A stretch of DNA of 64,000 nt from Methanococcoides sp052057775 (GCF_052057775.1 NZ_CP195121.1:558001-622000), one strand, 5' to 3'; positions 26,002 to 35,831 are shown, numbered from the stretch's first letter. Translations and numbers: made by a program. The notes: generated by a model from the sequence alone, not told the origin.

Positions 26002-27246
26002 TCAGATACCTGTGCTGAAACGCAGGATAGCAACAATACCACCAAAAGCATTCAGAAGCTGTGCGCCCTCTTCGAAGTCAGTGGAAATGAACTCCACAGT
26101 TGTACCTGTCTGGTCACACATATCGGACAGCTCGTCTACGATATCGACCTTTTCCACGACCTCAAGATAGGAACCACATTTCGGGCAGTTACCGGGAGAC
26201 GGACTTGAATCACCGGGCTTGAACTCACGGGTGGTCTTGTTCTCATAATCACATGAAGTACACTTGACGGTCTCTCTTTCAGCTCTGAGGTCCTCGGATA
26301 TCAGAAGTGTATCAACAGCACCTATCAGGAGGTTCTCACGTACATTCTCCTCACCATAGGTCGCTTTGCCTGAATCCGCTACCAGTTCCTTAAAGAACTG
26401 CTGCATGAGCTTCTTTTCTACCATAAGGTCAAGGTCTTCGAGCCTCTCACTTGCTGCGTTCACAAGTTCTGAAAGTCCGGATTCATCGGTGTATGCCACA
26501 TCGAAAAGACCGAGCATCTTCTTCTCGATCTCGTGGTGGAGGAAGTGTCCTGATTCGAACTCCTCTTTTGTTGGTGAAGGACCACCGATGAGCACTCCTT
26601 CAAAGTCCTTCTGATCGACCGTAAGGAAGACCTCACTTGCAGCATCACCGATACGTTTGTAGAAATCGTGTATTGCAATAAGCCTGAGCTGCTGGAACCT
26701 GTGGGCACTCTGTCCTCCTTTCCTTTGCTTGCCGGGAACCGTTGAGGTCAGATTACGATAAGGTTCTATGTGCTTGCCCACCAGAAGACCTATTGAAGCC
26801 TCTCGCCTGTCAAGGACGAGCAGACCATATGTTTTTGCTTCTTTTAGCATCTCCTCTAACGGTTCAAGGTAGAAAGATGAATCACAGTGATACCTGTATG
26901 TAATGATAGGCTGCGGAGGTTCAATGATAGTTGTCTCCATGTTCGTCTTGTTAGCCCCGATATCAACAGCACCTGTGAAATAGACGATGCCGTTCTCAGG
27001 AACAATCACGTACCTGAGCCTTGACATAATGGATTCGATGGCACCCTGAACATTGGTCTTGGTCACTTTGGACTTGATGTTGGCAGCCTGGCCGTGTTCT
27101 GTCTTGAGCTGTGCAACTACATCTGAGAGCTGCTTGTCAGGTGGAATATACAAAGAGATAAGCTCGGTACTGCGACCACGCTTGCCCCTTAAAGATTCAA
27201 GTTTCTTTTTAAACTCGTATTTTTGATGTGAAGATTGGTCAGCCAT
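26002..27246 (-). CDS. prf1: Peptide chain release factor aRF1
   Basis: The 414-residue archaeal class I release factor recognises stop codons and triggers peptide release. It has the NIKS motif (AANIKSKVT, about 54-62) and the catalytic GGQ (KGGQSAHRF, about 177-185). A C-terminal zinc ribbon (CTSCDYENKTT then CPKCGSYLE) is typical of aRF1. It is the first gene of an apparent prf1-argS-DUF1294 operon. Residues that would change UAG recognition cannot be judged by eye. In a pyrrolysine-using lineage this is of interest. Confidence 0.93.
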   Translation of the reverse strand: MADQSSHQKYEFKKKLESLRGKRGRSTELISLYIPPDKQLSDVVAQLKTEHGQAANIKSKVTKTNVQGAIESIMSRLRYVIVPENGIVYFTGAVDIGANKTNMETTIIEPPQPIITYRYHCDSSFYLEPLEEMLKEAKTYGLLVLDRREASIGLLVGKHIEPYRNLTSTVPGKQRKGGQSAHRFQQLRLIAIHDFYKRIGDAASEVFLTVDQKDFEGVLIGGPSPTKEEFESGHFLHHEIEKKMLGLFDVAYTDESGLSELVNAASERLEDLDLMVEKKLMQQFFKELVADSGKATYGEENVRENLLIGAVDTLLISEDLRAERETVKCTSCDYENKTTREFKPGDSSPSPGNCPKCGSYLEVVEKVDIVDELSDMCDQTGTTVEFISTDFEEGAQLLNAFGGIVAILRFSTGI

Positions 27247-27424
27247 TGTGGGAATACTCCATGATAAGGATCAATTGTGATTTAAGATGCGTTGAGCATC
27301 CTGATAATCATGTTCTCCATGCGGAACATTGATGCTATTAGCTAAATGGATGTACCCTATGTAGACAAGGATATAAATATAGATTGTGACTGAAATCGAA
27401 ACTGCCAATGGCATATATCGGGCT

Positions 27425-28375
27425 TCAGTCAAGATAAGTAACTTTACCGTCCTTTGAAAGTAATGCTATGCGGCTTACTTCCACTTCATCTGCAATGGAA
27501 TAACCGAGGTGATCTGCAACCTCCCTTGCAAAACTGAGAACCTCCTCGTGCGAAGGCATTGCTTCACGGGGCAGGCGAGACCTGGAAAAACCAAGGTGCA
27601 TATATGCCTTGATCTCAACATAGTCCGGGTCTGCTATCTCAATAAGGCGTGCATAACTTTCCGGATCTATCATATTGACACCCTTTACAAGAGTTATGCG
27701 TATTGCTTTCCGGTTGTTCTTCTTCCCAAGTATCTCCAGTGATCTGTTAATATTATCCCACAGTTCAGGAGATCTGGGCTTACAGACCTTTTCATACGTT
27801 TCCCTGTCAGGAGCATCAAGGCTCATGTACAGCTGGGAAGGCTCGATCCTTTCCATCATTTCAGGAACCGTACCGTTGCTCACGATAAATGTGCTAAATC
27901 CCTGTTTCTCATATTCATCCACAAGTTCAGGAAGATACGGATACAGTGTCGGCTCCCCTGAAAGTGATATGGCAACATGTTTGGGCTCGTTGGCCTCCAC
28001 CCAGCGCTCCCTGAGGGCAGAACCACCAAACCCTGATATCAGTTTTCGCTGCGCTTTGATCGAAGACCCCACTATTTCCACTGGAGAATCCCAATTTTTT
28101 GGGAAAGATACCTCTGCCTCCGTTGGCCTCCAGCAGAACAGACAGCGCTGATTGCACCTTAAAGTAGGTGTCATCTGCAGGCAACAGTGAGAAGTGATAC
28201 CATAGAACCTGGACTTGTAACATTCCCCTTCCCCTTTCATGGAACGACCAAGCCAGAGGCATGTCTTTACAGCAGAATGGGTGCCTGCCAGACTGTATCC
28301 CTGCTTCTTCAGCAAGGCTTCAAAGTCACGTATCTCAGGAATTGTCATAAGTTCTTCCTTATCTTTCAGGGACAT
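27425..28375 (-). CDS. taw1: tRNA 4-demethylwyosine synthase Taw1 (radical SAM)
   Basis: Taw1 (TYW1) forms the tricyclic base of wyosine at G37 of tRNA-Phe, a radical SAM reaction using pyruvate. The CxxxCxxC cluster is CNQRCLFCWRP (about residue 83 onward). ISLSGEPTLYPYL is typical of the family, and a further cysteine-containing region CYKSRFYG is near residue 52. ATG 28375 is preferred over 28432 because a TATA box at 28398-28409 would transcribe only from about 28378. It lies downstream of the PolD small subunit gene on the same strand. Confidence 0.9.
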   Translation of the reverse strand: MSLKDKEELMTIPEIRDFEALLKKQGYSLAGTHSAVKTCLWLGRSMKGEGECYKSRFYGITSHCCLQMTPTLRCNQRCLFCWRPTEAEVSFPKNWDSPVEIVGSSIKAQRKLISGFGGSALRERWVEANEPKHVAISLSGEPTLYPYLPELVDEYEKQGFSTFIVSNGTVPEMMERIEPSQLYMSLDAPDRETYEKVCKPRSPELWDNINRSLEILGKKNNRKAIRITLVKGVNMIDPESYARLIEIADPDYVEIKAYMHLGFSRSRLPREAMPSHEEVLSFAREVADHLGYSIADEVEVSRIALLSKDGKVTYLD

Positions 28376-28397
28376 CTGTGCATACTTTCCTGTTGCA

Positions 28398-28409
28398 CTA
28401 TATATAGTG
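28398..28409 (-). promoter_or_regulatory. Palindromic TATA box of taw1
   Basis: ACTATATATAGT is a perfect palindrome and TATA match about 25 bases before ATG 28375. It implies an almost leaderless mRNA, and shows that the in-frame start at 28432 is not used from this promoter. Confidence 0.6.
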
Positions 28410-28465
28410 ATCGGAATCGAAAATGATGTCAATATCTTTCAAATGAAAGGAACAAAACAAGCCTT

Positions 28466-30205
28466 TCAGAACTGCAGAAGACTTGTCCTGAGAGTGGAAA
28501 GGTCCACCACCGGGACCTGTGCAGGGGTCGGCATAACGTTCACTCTCTTCTGGAACTCGGTCTGGGACTGCCAGGTACCTGAGTTGATCACAAGGACATT
28601 CTTGTATCTTCCGATACCGATTGTATGTACGTGCCCGCAATGGAGAATATCAGGCACCGGGTCGATCACAAAATGGTCCTGCTTTTCCGGTGCAATGGAA
28701 ACCCTGCTTCCGTATATAGGCGAAAGGTGCCTGCGCTTTAGCATCTCTATCATGGCCTTCTCAGGCTCCTGGTAGGATACTCCCGGAACCGACGCCACCA
28801 GGTCATCGATGGAGCGACCGTGGTATACCAGTACCTGTACACCATCAAGGTCCACAAGTGCAGGATTGCCCACAAAGGTTATCCTGTCATCAAAAAGGGA
28901 AGTGATACGCTCCGGAAAACGCGGCTGTGGCTCTGCCTGACGCACTGCATCGTGGTTCCCGGGAGATATTATGATCTGGATATGGTCCGGGACCTGTCTG
29001 AAATATTCAGCAGCCTTTGCATACTGGTCGTAGACATCAAGAATGTCCAGCTCATGTTCCTGACCCGGGAAAATGCCGATCCCGTCCACAAGGTCACCTG
29101 CAACAACAAGGAAGCGTATATCCTTTGACATCTCATTCATCTTCTCATTATCAGACCTTCCGTTGAGAAAATCAAGGAAACTGCACCATTCCTCTTCAAG
29201 GAACGTCGAACTACCGATGTGGACATCGGATGTGAAAACAGCCTTACCCCAGGTACCTTCCCTCCTGTGGGAGATGTTCGGAAGGTCAGGGAGGATTATC
29301 TTCTTTGCAACAATAAGACTACCGTCATTTGTGAGGGAGCCTGTGATACCAATGACCTCGTCCAGGATTATCCTGCTGGCCTCCTCAAAAAGATCCTTCT
29401 CACCCTGATGCACAAGCACCAGAAAAGAACCTGTGGGATCTTCCAGCTGGATCATTTTGTGCCCGTTGGCAGTGCTCCTTACTTCAGATACCATCCCGAT
29501 GATGGACACCTCACTATAATCACCACCTCCGCCTCTTCTGATACCGCCACCATGCTTGCGGTTCTTGTTAAGGCTCTCAATTGGCCTGGCGGTTATCCTT
29601 CCACGTATCAGATCACTGAGCTTGCTATACCTGTTCCTGAAATACTGGACGAACTCCATGTACTCACCGACACAGGTAGACATGTCCGTGATATCGGACA
29701 TGATGTTTATGTTATTGCCACTGGAAGCACTGTTGGCATTCGTACCGGCACCAGTAGACCTGTCAATTCCGCCTCCTGACCCATAGCCTGCCGGAAATGA
29801 AGAAGAATATTTTAAAGAGCATGAAGACGCAGAAGAGACTTCTCCGGAAGTTGTTCGGGACGCTATTGTTGAAGATGACGAAACAGGGTCTGGAGCTTCT
29901 CCCACTGAAGTACTTTGTGCAATTCCCGTGGCTTGCGAAAACTGCGAACCCGGCACCGAAGCAGATACTGAAGTAACTTCCATGGTGGATCCTGATCCAT
30001 CTTTCAGAATGGATTCAGATTCAGACTCAAAAGACCCGAGATCAATGTGCTCGGCCTCAATTACAAAAATTGATTCATCCACATGTTCCAGGATGTAGCA
30101 TATCAGGTCCTTTGGAGATCTGTGAGATACTATCATATCTACAGCCTCAGGGCTGATCTGATAGCCTGCTTCCAAAAAAGCTTCCTGAACATCGATCTCC
30201 TTCAT
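28466..30205 (-). CDS. DNA polymerase II (PolD) small subunit DP1
   Basis: This 579-residue protein is the exonuclease-like small subunit of archaeal PolD. Mre11-like phosphoesterase motifs are in order: SDVHIGS, VAGDLVDGIG, SPGNHDAVR, YHGRSIDDL and GHVHTIGIG. An OB-fold region precedes them (VSIIGMVSEVRSTANGHK). Residues about 85-185 form a Ser/Gly-rich low-complexity linker between the N-terminal domain and the OB fold. The phosphoesterase active site looks intact, consistent with 3'-5' exonuclease activity. It lies 2.1 kb from orc1/cdc6 on the same strand. Confidence 0.92.
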   Translation of the reverse strand: MKEIDVQEAFLEAGYQISPEAVDMIVSHRSPKDLICYILEHVDESIFVIEAEHIDLGSFESESESILKDGSGSTMEVTSVSASVPGSQFSQATGIAQSTSVGEAPDPVSSSSTIASRTTSGEVSSASSCSLKYSSSFPAGYGSGGGIDRSTGAGTNANSASSGNNINIMSDITDMSTCVGEYMEFVQYFRNRYSKLSDLIRGRITARPIESLNKNRKHGGGIRRGGGGDYSEVSIIGMVSEVRSTANGHKMIQLEDPTGSFLVLVHQGEKDLFEEASRIILDEVIGITGSLTNDGSLIVAKKIILPDLPNISHRREGTWGKAVFTSDVHIGSSTFLEEEWCSFLDFLNGRSDNEKMNEMSKDIRFLVVAGDLVDGIGIFPGQEHELDILDVYDQYAKAAEYFRQVPDHIQIIISPGNHDAVRQAEPQPRFPERITSLFDDRITFVGNPALVDLDGVQVLVYHGRSIDDLVASVPGVSYQEPEKAMIEMLKRRHLSPIYGSRVSIAPEKQDHFVIDPVPDILHCGHVHTIGIGRYKNVLVINSGTWQSQTEFQKRVNVMPTPAQVPVVDLSTLRTSLLQF

Positions 30206-30356
30206 TTTTCAGACCTGATTAAAAGTTTTATAAGTTTTATTGAACTATCCCAGTCATTCATCAAACAGACTACTACTATAAAATAAATAAGCTACGTGCC
30301 AAAAGATCAAATACCAAATTTTTTAACTAATCAGTCTCTAATGTTTCTATGATAAT

Positions 30357-30914
30357 ATGGACATAAAAGCCTCATTCCATACATTCAGAACAAGTGACAA
30401 GTTCTGGATCTCTTTATCAAGGGACATTGTTTCTGTAATTCTGGCCGTTATGGCATTTGCCGTTGTCTCCCAGGCTGTGTTTGGGATGTGGACACCAATG
30501 GTTGCTGTGGAATCCGGGAGTATGGATCCCCATATGAAGATCGGGGACATCGTTTTCATCCAAAGTATTGACAGAACACAGGTAATAACCAATCAGGATG
30601 CTTCACCGGACTATATATCATTCGAAATGCAGGGCAATGTCATTCTTTACCGACCTTATGGTCAGGAAGGTGTGACGCCGATAATCCACAGAGCCATGTA
30701 CTATGTCGAAGCCGGCGAACCTATGTGGGATGGCGGTCCTGTCGCTCCGCACAGTGGTTACATAACTAAAGGCGACAATGAAAGAACAAATATGTACTTC
30801 GATCAGCAGGGCCAGATAAGTTATCTGCAGCCTGTAAAGGAAGAATGGATCATTGGAGTGGCAAGATACAGAATACCATACGCAGGACACCTCAGACTGA
30901 TGCTTTCAAAATAA
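30357..30914 (+). CDS. Signal peptidase I (archaeal/ER type)
   Basis: This 185-residue protein cleaves secretory signal peptides at the membrane. One N-terminal membrane segment (about 25-48) is followed by the catalytic Ser in VESGSMDP. The archaeal/eukaryotic-type His appears in IIHRAM instead of bacterial Lys. The Asp motif KGDNERTN follows. Size and motifs fit Sec11-type S26B peptidases. It is monocistronic, between the PolD small subunit and orc1/cdc6, both on the other strand. Confidence 0.9.
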   Translation: MDIKASFHTFRTSDKFWISLSRDIVSVILAVMAFAVVSQAVFGMWTPMVAVESGSMDPHMKIGDIVFIQSIDRTQVITNQDASPDYISFEMQGNVILYRPYGQEGVTPIIHRAMYYVEAGEPMWDGGPVAPHSGYITKGDNERTNMYFDQQGQISYLQPVKEEWIIGVARYRIPYAGHLRLMLSK

Positions 30915-31063
30915 AATACTGAAGATATCCCTGAAACAGATCCCTTTCATTATTTTGATCGATGAGTTGTGATCAACGATATTTCTCAATGCTTCCTTTT
31001 AAGAACAGGATAAATTCAACCCTTTTTCTTTTTATTACTAAAACAGAAAAAAGCATTGATGCA

Positions 31064-32299
31064 TCAAAGATGCATCTGTGCTGTAATTACCGGCTTGAAA
31101 CCTGCAAGCATTCCCAGCCTGTAATCCTCAAGGAGGACACGTCGTGTGCTTTCAATAGGTACGCTCAGGACGATCTCCTTCGTCCTTCCGTAGCGGCCTT
31201 TGCTTACGACCACAGCATTGAGAATACCAAGCATATCCAGTTCCGAGATAAGGTCAGTGACCCTTCTTTGTGTCAGGACGTCCATATCCACATTCACGCA
31301 TAACTGACGGTACACATTGTAAACTTCTCCTGTGGTGACGTTTCTGTATCCGTTGTTCCTCAAGAGCATGACACTATAAAGGGCCAGCTTTGATTGCGTT
31401 GGCAAGGTCCTGACAACTTCAACGATACGGTCTATCTCGATCTTTTCCTGAGCCCTTCTGACATGAGGTTCACCAACATGTGTCTCGTTCTCACGCTCAG
31501 CGAGTTCTCCGGCAACCCTCAGGAGATCAAGTGCACGTCTTGCATCACCATGTTCCTGAGCTGCAAAAGCAGAACATAACGGGATAACAAGTTCGTCAAG
31601 AACATTTTCCTTGTAAGCAATAGATGCTCTCTGCCTGAGAATATCACTGATCTGCTCGGCATCGTAAGGTGGGAAAATAATTTCTTCCTCACCGAGAGAG
31701 CTTTTCACTCTGGGATCAAGGAACTCAGTGAACTTAAGGTCGTTGGAGATACCTATCATACTGACCTTTGCGTTTTTAAGATCCACATTGATACGTGAAA
31801 GGTTATACAGGACATCATCACCTTTCTTGACCAGTTTATCAATCTCATCAAGAATAATAATGATCACCTGCTGTTTTGAATCAATGGCTTCCTTGAACTT
31901 TGTGAACACCTGATCTGTAGGCCAGCCTGTCATTGGAATGTCTTCACCAAAGTGCTTTGCAAGATTTGCCAGGAGCCTGTACTGGGTATCAATTATCTCA
32001 CAATTGAGATACAATACTGAACAGGCGATCTTGATATCTTCACTCTTCCTTTCAAGTTCTATGCCAACGTAACGTGCAACAGCCGTCTTACCGGTGCCTG
32101 TTTTACCATAGATGAGAATGTTAGATGGTGTATCTCCCCTCAGAGCTGAAACAAGAATAGTGGCAAGTGTATTGACCTGCTCGGTCCTGTGTGGCAGAGA
32201 AGCAGGTGTGTATGAAGGCCTCAAAACTTCTTTGTTCTTAAAGAGAGACTCATTCTGCAATAAATCCTCAAACAGTCCATCCAATGATTTGTTCTCCAT
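31064..32299 (-). CDS. cdc6: Orc1/Cdc6 origin-binding initiator
   Basis: This 411-residue AAA+ protein recognises origins and loads MCM. Walker A is IYGKTGTGKTAVARY and Walker B IIILDEIDKL. A Sensor region (SMIGISNDLKF) and a C-terminal winged-helix domain (from about residue 310) follow. ATG 32299 is chosen because GGAAGGT lies about eight bases upstream and MENKSLDGLFEDLL is a normal start; a longer ORF to 32509 is not supported. The AT-rich region upstream holds origin recognition boxes, so the gene lies beside its likely target. Confidence 0.95.
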   Translation of the reverse strand: MENKSLDGLFEDLLQNESLFKNKEVLRPSYTPASLPHRTEQVNTLATILVSALRGDTPSNILIYGKTGTGKTAVARYVGIELERKSEDIKIACSVLYLNCEIIDTQYRLLANLAKHFGEDIPMTGWPTDQVFTKFKEAIDSKQQVIIIILDEIDKLVKKGDDVLYNLSRINVDLKNAKVSMIGISNDLKFTEFLDPRVKSSLGEEEIIFPPYDAEQISDILRQRASIAYKENVLDELVIPLCSAFAAQEHGDARRALDLLRVAGELAERENETHVGEPHVRRAQEKIEIDRIVEVVRTLPTQSKLALYSVMLLRNNGYRNVTTGEVYNVYRQLCVNVDMDVLTQRRVTDLISELDMLGILNAVVVSKGRYGRTKEIVLSVPIESTRRVLLEDYRLGMLAGFKPVITAQMHL

Positions 32300-32730
32300 T
32301 TGTAACCTTCCATGAATTAAATGATGAAATGATAATAAAATATCAACCGACAAAACTTCAAAAAGAAGTAGTATGATGATCGATACGGAACTTTCACTGA
32401 TAATGTAATAGTATTTATGATATTGTATCGAATGACACAAAATCACACCTGAATGATCCATCAAAAAAATTTGTTGAAATTCAGGAAGTGACGTTTCAAT
32501 TCTCCACATGATGCAATGGAAGTATACCTTATTAACATTTATGGTTCCACAGGATTTGACCCCCCTATTTCCAGTGCAACTTAGAAAGGATTTTAAAATT
32601 TAATACACAAATCACGATCAATAGATTACTATCTGTTGTTATTCCGGATTTTATTTATATGGAAAAATCCGGAAATCGTTTCATCTGGAACAAAGGCCCC
32701 TTTGTTTCGCTTGGAGATTTTATAAAGGAG

Positions 32731-32756
32731 GGAGACCCTATGATTTCGACTGGAGT
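32731..32756 (-). repeat. Origin recognition box (minus)
   Basis: On the minus strand it reads ACTCCAGTCGAAATCATAGG followed by GTCTCC: the core CCAGTCGAAAT and the G-string match the archaeal ORB pattern. It faces the box at 32881 across the AT-rich core. Confidence 0.75.
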
Positions 32757-32880
32757 GCAGAAAAAAAATATGAGAACATATTTTTAATAATATTAAAAAA
32801 AACAGGGTGGTTTTAGTATCTAATTAATAGTTAATAAATCTTTCTCTAACAACAGAACAGAACTTAAAAATCAACAAAAA

Positions 32881-32907
32881 AGTTCCAGTCGAAATAATGG
32901 GGTGACC
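32881..32907 (+). repeat. Origin recognition box (plus)
   Basis: AGTTCCAGTCGAAATAATGG followed by GGTGACC matches the archaeal ORB (TTCCAGTGGAAAC-like core plus G-string). A second partial copy, CTTCCAGTCAAAAAAAG, lies just beyond at about 32916. Confidence 0.78.
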
Positions 32908-33195
32908 CTCCATAACTTCCAGTCAAAAAAAGTCTGAAAATAGTATATGAAAGATGGCCAAAAAAATTCTTTTGATCTTCACGGAGGTGAAAAATAACAT
33001 TTTTCAAAATACTGGCCAATATCAGCAAACTCTAGCTTTTTTAAAACGATCTTTGTTGCTGATTAATTAAAATCCTGAAAAATTAAAATCTAAATTTTTT
33101 CAGAGCTTAAATGTTAATATAATGAGTTACCATCATTTTTCTGTCATTCTACAAATATCATAATTCACTAGCAACGGAAAATCTGAACAAAACGG

Positions 33196-33204
33196 TTTTA
33201 AACA
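33196..33204 (+). promoter_or_regulatory. TATA-like element of mfnA
   Basis: GTTTTAAAC lies about 30 bases before the mfnA ATG, giving a nearly leaderless transcript. The position relative to the start suits archaeal spacing. Confidence 0.4.
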
Positions 33205-33232
33205 GGTTCTATATTCTACTAAACGAGAATTC

Positions 33233-34369
33233 ATGGAAGAAACCGGAATATCCAGAGAAGAAATCCTTTCAATTTTGAAAAATGCGAAATCAGCAGACAC
33301 ACGTTACGAACGTGTATTAAGTTCAATGTGTACTTATCCTCATGAAATCGCAGTTTTAGCACATACACAGTTCATTGAAGCGAACATGGGAGATCCTGGA
33401 CTGTTCCCCGGAACCTACCATCTTGAAAAACAGGTCCTGAAAATGTTCGGTTCTCTTTTACATCACAAGAACAATCCTGAAAACTGTGGTTATTTGACGA
33501 CCGGTGGAACTGAATCAAATATACAGGCAATAAGATCCATGGTAAATGGTCGACGTGATATCAAAAATCCTAATGTTGTCATGCCGGAATCTGCACATTT
33601 TTCTTTTGATAAGGTCGCGGACCTTTCAGGAGTTGAAATAAGAAAAGCTTCCCTTGATAAAACTCTTAAAGTTGATATTGATTCGGTAAGATCACTGATT
33701 AACGAGAACACAATAGGTCTTGTTGGTATTGCAGGAACGACAGAATTCGGACAGGTCGATCCTATTGAAGAGCTTTCAGAAATAGCTCTTGAAAAAGGTC
33801 TTTTCCTGCATGTTGATGCTGCATTTGGAGGTTTTGTGCTTCCTTTCATGGGTGTACGATACAGGTATGATTTTGCTGTTGAGGGAGTGACTTCAATGAC
33901 GATCGATCCTCACAAGATGGGTTTGAGCACAATCCCTTCAGGAGGATTGATGTTCCGTAGATCTGAATACCTGGATGATCTAGAAATCCATACTCCTTAT
34001 CTCAGTATCAGTAAGCAATATTCACTAACAGGGACCAGGAGCGGTGCAGCAGTGGCTTCCACATATGCTGTGATGAGACATCTCGGAAAGGAAGGCTATA
34101 GGCGTGTTGTAGGTCAATGTATGGAGCAGACACAAAATATCGTTACTGGTGCCGGAGAAATGGGAATTGGAACGGTCATTGATCCTGTCATGAACGTTCT
34201 GGCTCTTCGAGTTCCGAACGCCGATGATGTCAGAAAGAGATTACTTGATGAGTTTGGATGGCATGTTTCCATAACAAGGAACCCTCGCGCTTTGAGGCTG
34301 GTCGTCATGCCTCACATCGCTGGAGATATAGTGGAGCTTTTCCTTAACGATCTTGAAAAACTGATCTGA
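33233..34369 (+). CDS. mfnA: L-tyrosine/L-aspartate decarboxylase MfnA
   Basis: PLP-dependent decarboxylase of 378 residues making tyramine for methanofuran (and beta-alanine for CoA from aspartate). Key parts are TTGGTESNIQAIR (about 85-97), HVDAAFGGFVLPF with the PLP-contacting Asp, and the PLP lysine Lys228 in TIDPHKMG. The group II decarboxylase fold and length match archaeal MfnA. It sits beside oriC. The G+C content looks lower than in most neighbours. A TATA box about 30 bases upstream suggests a leaderless mRNA. Confidence 0.9.
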   Translation: MEETGISREEILSILKNAKSADTRYERVLSSMCTYPHEIAVLAHTQFIEANMGDPGLFPGTYHLEKQVLKMFGSLLHHKNNPENCGYLTTGGTESNIQAIRSMVNGRRDIKNPNVVMPESAHFSFDKVADLSGVEIRKASLDKTLKVDIDSVRSLINENTIGLVGIAGTTEFGQVDPIEELSEIALEKGLFLHVDAAFGGFVLPFMGVRYRYDFAVEGVTSMTIDPHKMGLSTIPSGGLMFRRSEYLDDLEIHTPYLSISKQYSLTGTRSGAAVASTYAVMRHLGKEGYRRVVGQCMEQTQNIVTGAGEMGIGTVIDPVMNVLALRVPNADDVRKRLLDEFGWHVSITRNPRALRLVVMPHIAGDIVELFLNDLEKLI

Positions 34370-34719
34370 TGATCGTGTTCTGACACTTTTTTGATCTGAC
34401 CTGTAAAAAAAGAAGTGCACGGATTGAGGGGATGGATCGATGGCACCTAGCCTTGAAACTTGTAAAGACGTGTACTCATCGAATCCGTGACTAATGTTAC
34501 CTATGTTGTGAGTATATATACTGTTAACCCAAGCGGGGTGAAAGTAATATTCGTGAGAACACATACTGAAGGTTAACACGAAGCTTTAACAAAATTAACA
34601 GAAAATAGTTGAAAAAGAAAACTGCTTAAAATACAAGATAATTGTAAAAGTAGTTTTAGTTGTTCTATCATTGTAACGATCGGATAATACTAAATATAAT
34701 AAAGCTAAAATTTGAATCT
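34370..34719. other. Intergenic region (350 bp)
   Basis: No gene is supported. It contains a perfect palindrome AGTATATATACT (34511-34522), TATA-like on both strands, and the leaderless promoter of the next gene (TAAATATAA, about 34691-34699). A minus-strand ORF here overlaps mfnA and lacks motifs. Confidence 0.6.
34691..34699 (+). promoter_or_regulatory. TATA box of the site-2 protease gene
   Basis: TAAATATAA is centred about 25 bases before ATG 34720, which fits a leaderless transcript and rules out the in-frame start at 34660. Confidence 0.5.
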
Positions 34720-35823
34720 ATGGCAAATTCTTTTAAAATTGGAACTATTATAGGCATCCCTATCAAGATACACATAACATTCCTCATAGTTCTTCCTCTA
34801 TTCGCATTTGTTTTTGCCATGAATCCGGAGCCATATGGTTTTAACGATGTGGTCCCGGCAGAATTGGGATATTTACTTTCCCTTTTGACAACTATACTTC
34901 TTTTTGCCTGCGTCCTGCTTCATGAGCTGGGACATTCCTATCTCGCAAAGAAGTACGGTGTCAAAATTACGGATATCACTTTGTTCCTGATAGGCGGAGT
35001 TTCTTCCATGGAAGAGATTCCAAGGGATCCCATGCAGGAGGCAAAAATGGCCTTTGCAGGGCCGCTTGTCAGTTTCATTATCGGTGGTTCACTGTTGCTT
35101 CTAAATTTTGTGGTGGCAGGTGTTATTACTGGTTTTGCTGATTCATTGATATTCAGGATGATCCAGTTGCTTGGTTCCATCAACATAGTTCTCGGTATGT
35201 TCAATTTGCTCCCGGCCTTCCCGATGGACGGCGGACGCATATTGCGTGCATGGTTTGCGAGGAAAATGACGTATATACAGGCAACCCACGCAGCAGCAGG
35301 TGTTGGTAAGATGTTCGCTTTCCTGCTCGGTCTGCTTGGACTGCTGTCAAATCCCTGGAACCCATGGTTGATCCTTATTGCTATTTTCGTTTACATGGGA
35401 GCATCAGGTGAGGATCGTTCAACAGCTGTTACCATCACCCTTGAAAAGGTGCCTGTAGCTGACGTCATGAGCAAAGAGATAGTTTCGGTAGAACCTTCTT
35501 TGACGATCGATGCCCTCACGCAGTTCATGTTCGAGAAAAAACATATGGGTTATCCTGTCATAGAACACAACACTTTAAAAGGTATCATTACATTTACAGA
35601 TGTACGTAAGGTAATGCCTCTGGATAGGTACAGTATACTGGTGTCCGATGTCATGACAAAGGATGTTGTGACAATATCAAAAGATGCCACTGCTGCGGAT
35701 GCCTTCAAGCTTCTGACCACCAACAATATTGGCAGATTATTGGTGGTAGATGAAGATGGCTCGGTTGCAGGTATCCTTTCCAGGACCGACCTGATACATA
35801 CTATGATGTTATTGAGCGAGTGA
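34720..35823 (+). CDS. Site-2 protease (M50) with C-terminal CBS pair
   Basis: This intramembrane metalloprotease of 367 residues has about five membrane segments. The zinc site is HELGH in LLHELGHSYL (about 67-76), and the third ligand motif is LLPAFPMDGGR. The C-terminal 130 residues hold two CBS repeats (VMSKEIVSVEPSL, VMTKDVVTISKDA). CBS-bearing S2P enzymes are thought to sense nucleotides; substrates are unknown. ATG 34720 is chosen from the TATA spacing. It is eight bases from the next gene, so they are co-transcribed. Confidence 0.9.
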   Translation: MANSFKIGTIIGIPIKIHITFLIVLPLFAFVFAMNPEPYGFNDVVPAELGYLLSLLTTILLFACVLLHELGHSYLAKKYGVKITDITLFLIGGVSSMEEIPRDPMQEAKMAFAGPLVSFIIGGSLLLLNFVVAGVITGFADSLIFRMIQLLGSINIVLGMFNLLPAFPMDGGRILRAWFARKMTYIQATHAAAGVGKMFAFLLGLLGLLSNPWNPWLILIAIFVYMGASGEDRSTAVTITLEKVPVADVMSKEIVSVEPSLTIDALTQFMFEKKHMGYPVIEHNTLKGIITFTDVRKVMPLDRYSILVSDVMTKDVVTISKDATAADAFKLLTTNNIGRLLVVDEDGSVAGILSRTDLIHTMMLLSE

Positions 35824-35831
35824 TATAGAAA

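Larger units (their letters stand above)
32540..32935. other. Probable chromosomal replication origin (oriC)
   Basis: Upstream of cdc6, an AT-rich stretch is flanked by inverted copies of an origin recognition box. The best pair is TTCCAGTCGAAATAATGGGGT (plus, 32883-32903) and the minus-strand match CTCCAGTCGAAATCATAGGGT (32735-32755); 16-17 of 21 bases agree. Weaker copies lie at 32544-32566, 32567-32580, 32678-32691 (minus) and 32915-32934. The 124 bases between the main pair are almost all A/T, suited to unwinding. A perfect 11-bp inverted repeat lies at 32642-32674. The location next to cdc6, with inverted boxes around an AT core, is the standard euryarchaeal origin plan. Confidence 0.8.

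Noticed and set aside
32300..32509. 70-residue N-terminal extension of Orc1/Cdc6
   Set aside because: It is AT-rich, lacks family likeness, and a good ribosome site lies before ATG 32299.
32642..32674. 11-bp inverted repeat as a transcription terminator
   Set aside because: No gene ends near it and no T-run follows; its place among the ORBs suggests an origin element instead.
34241..34579. Minus-strand ORF overlapping mfnA and the following gap
   Set aside because: No motif, and it shadows mfnA; codon pattern is that of the opposite strand.
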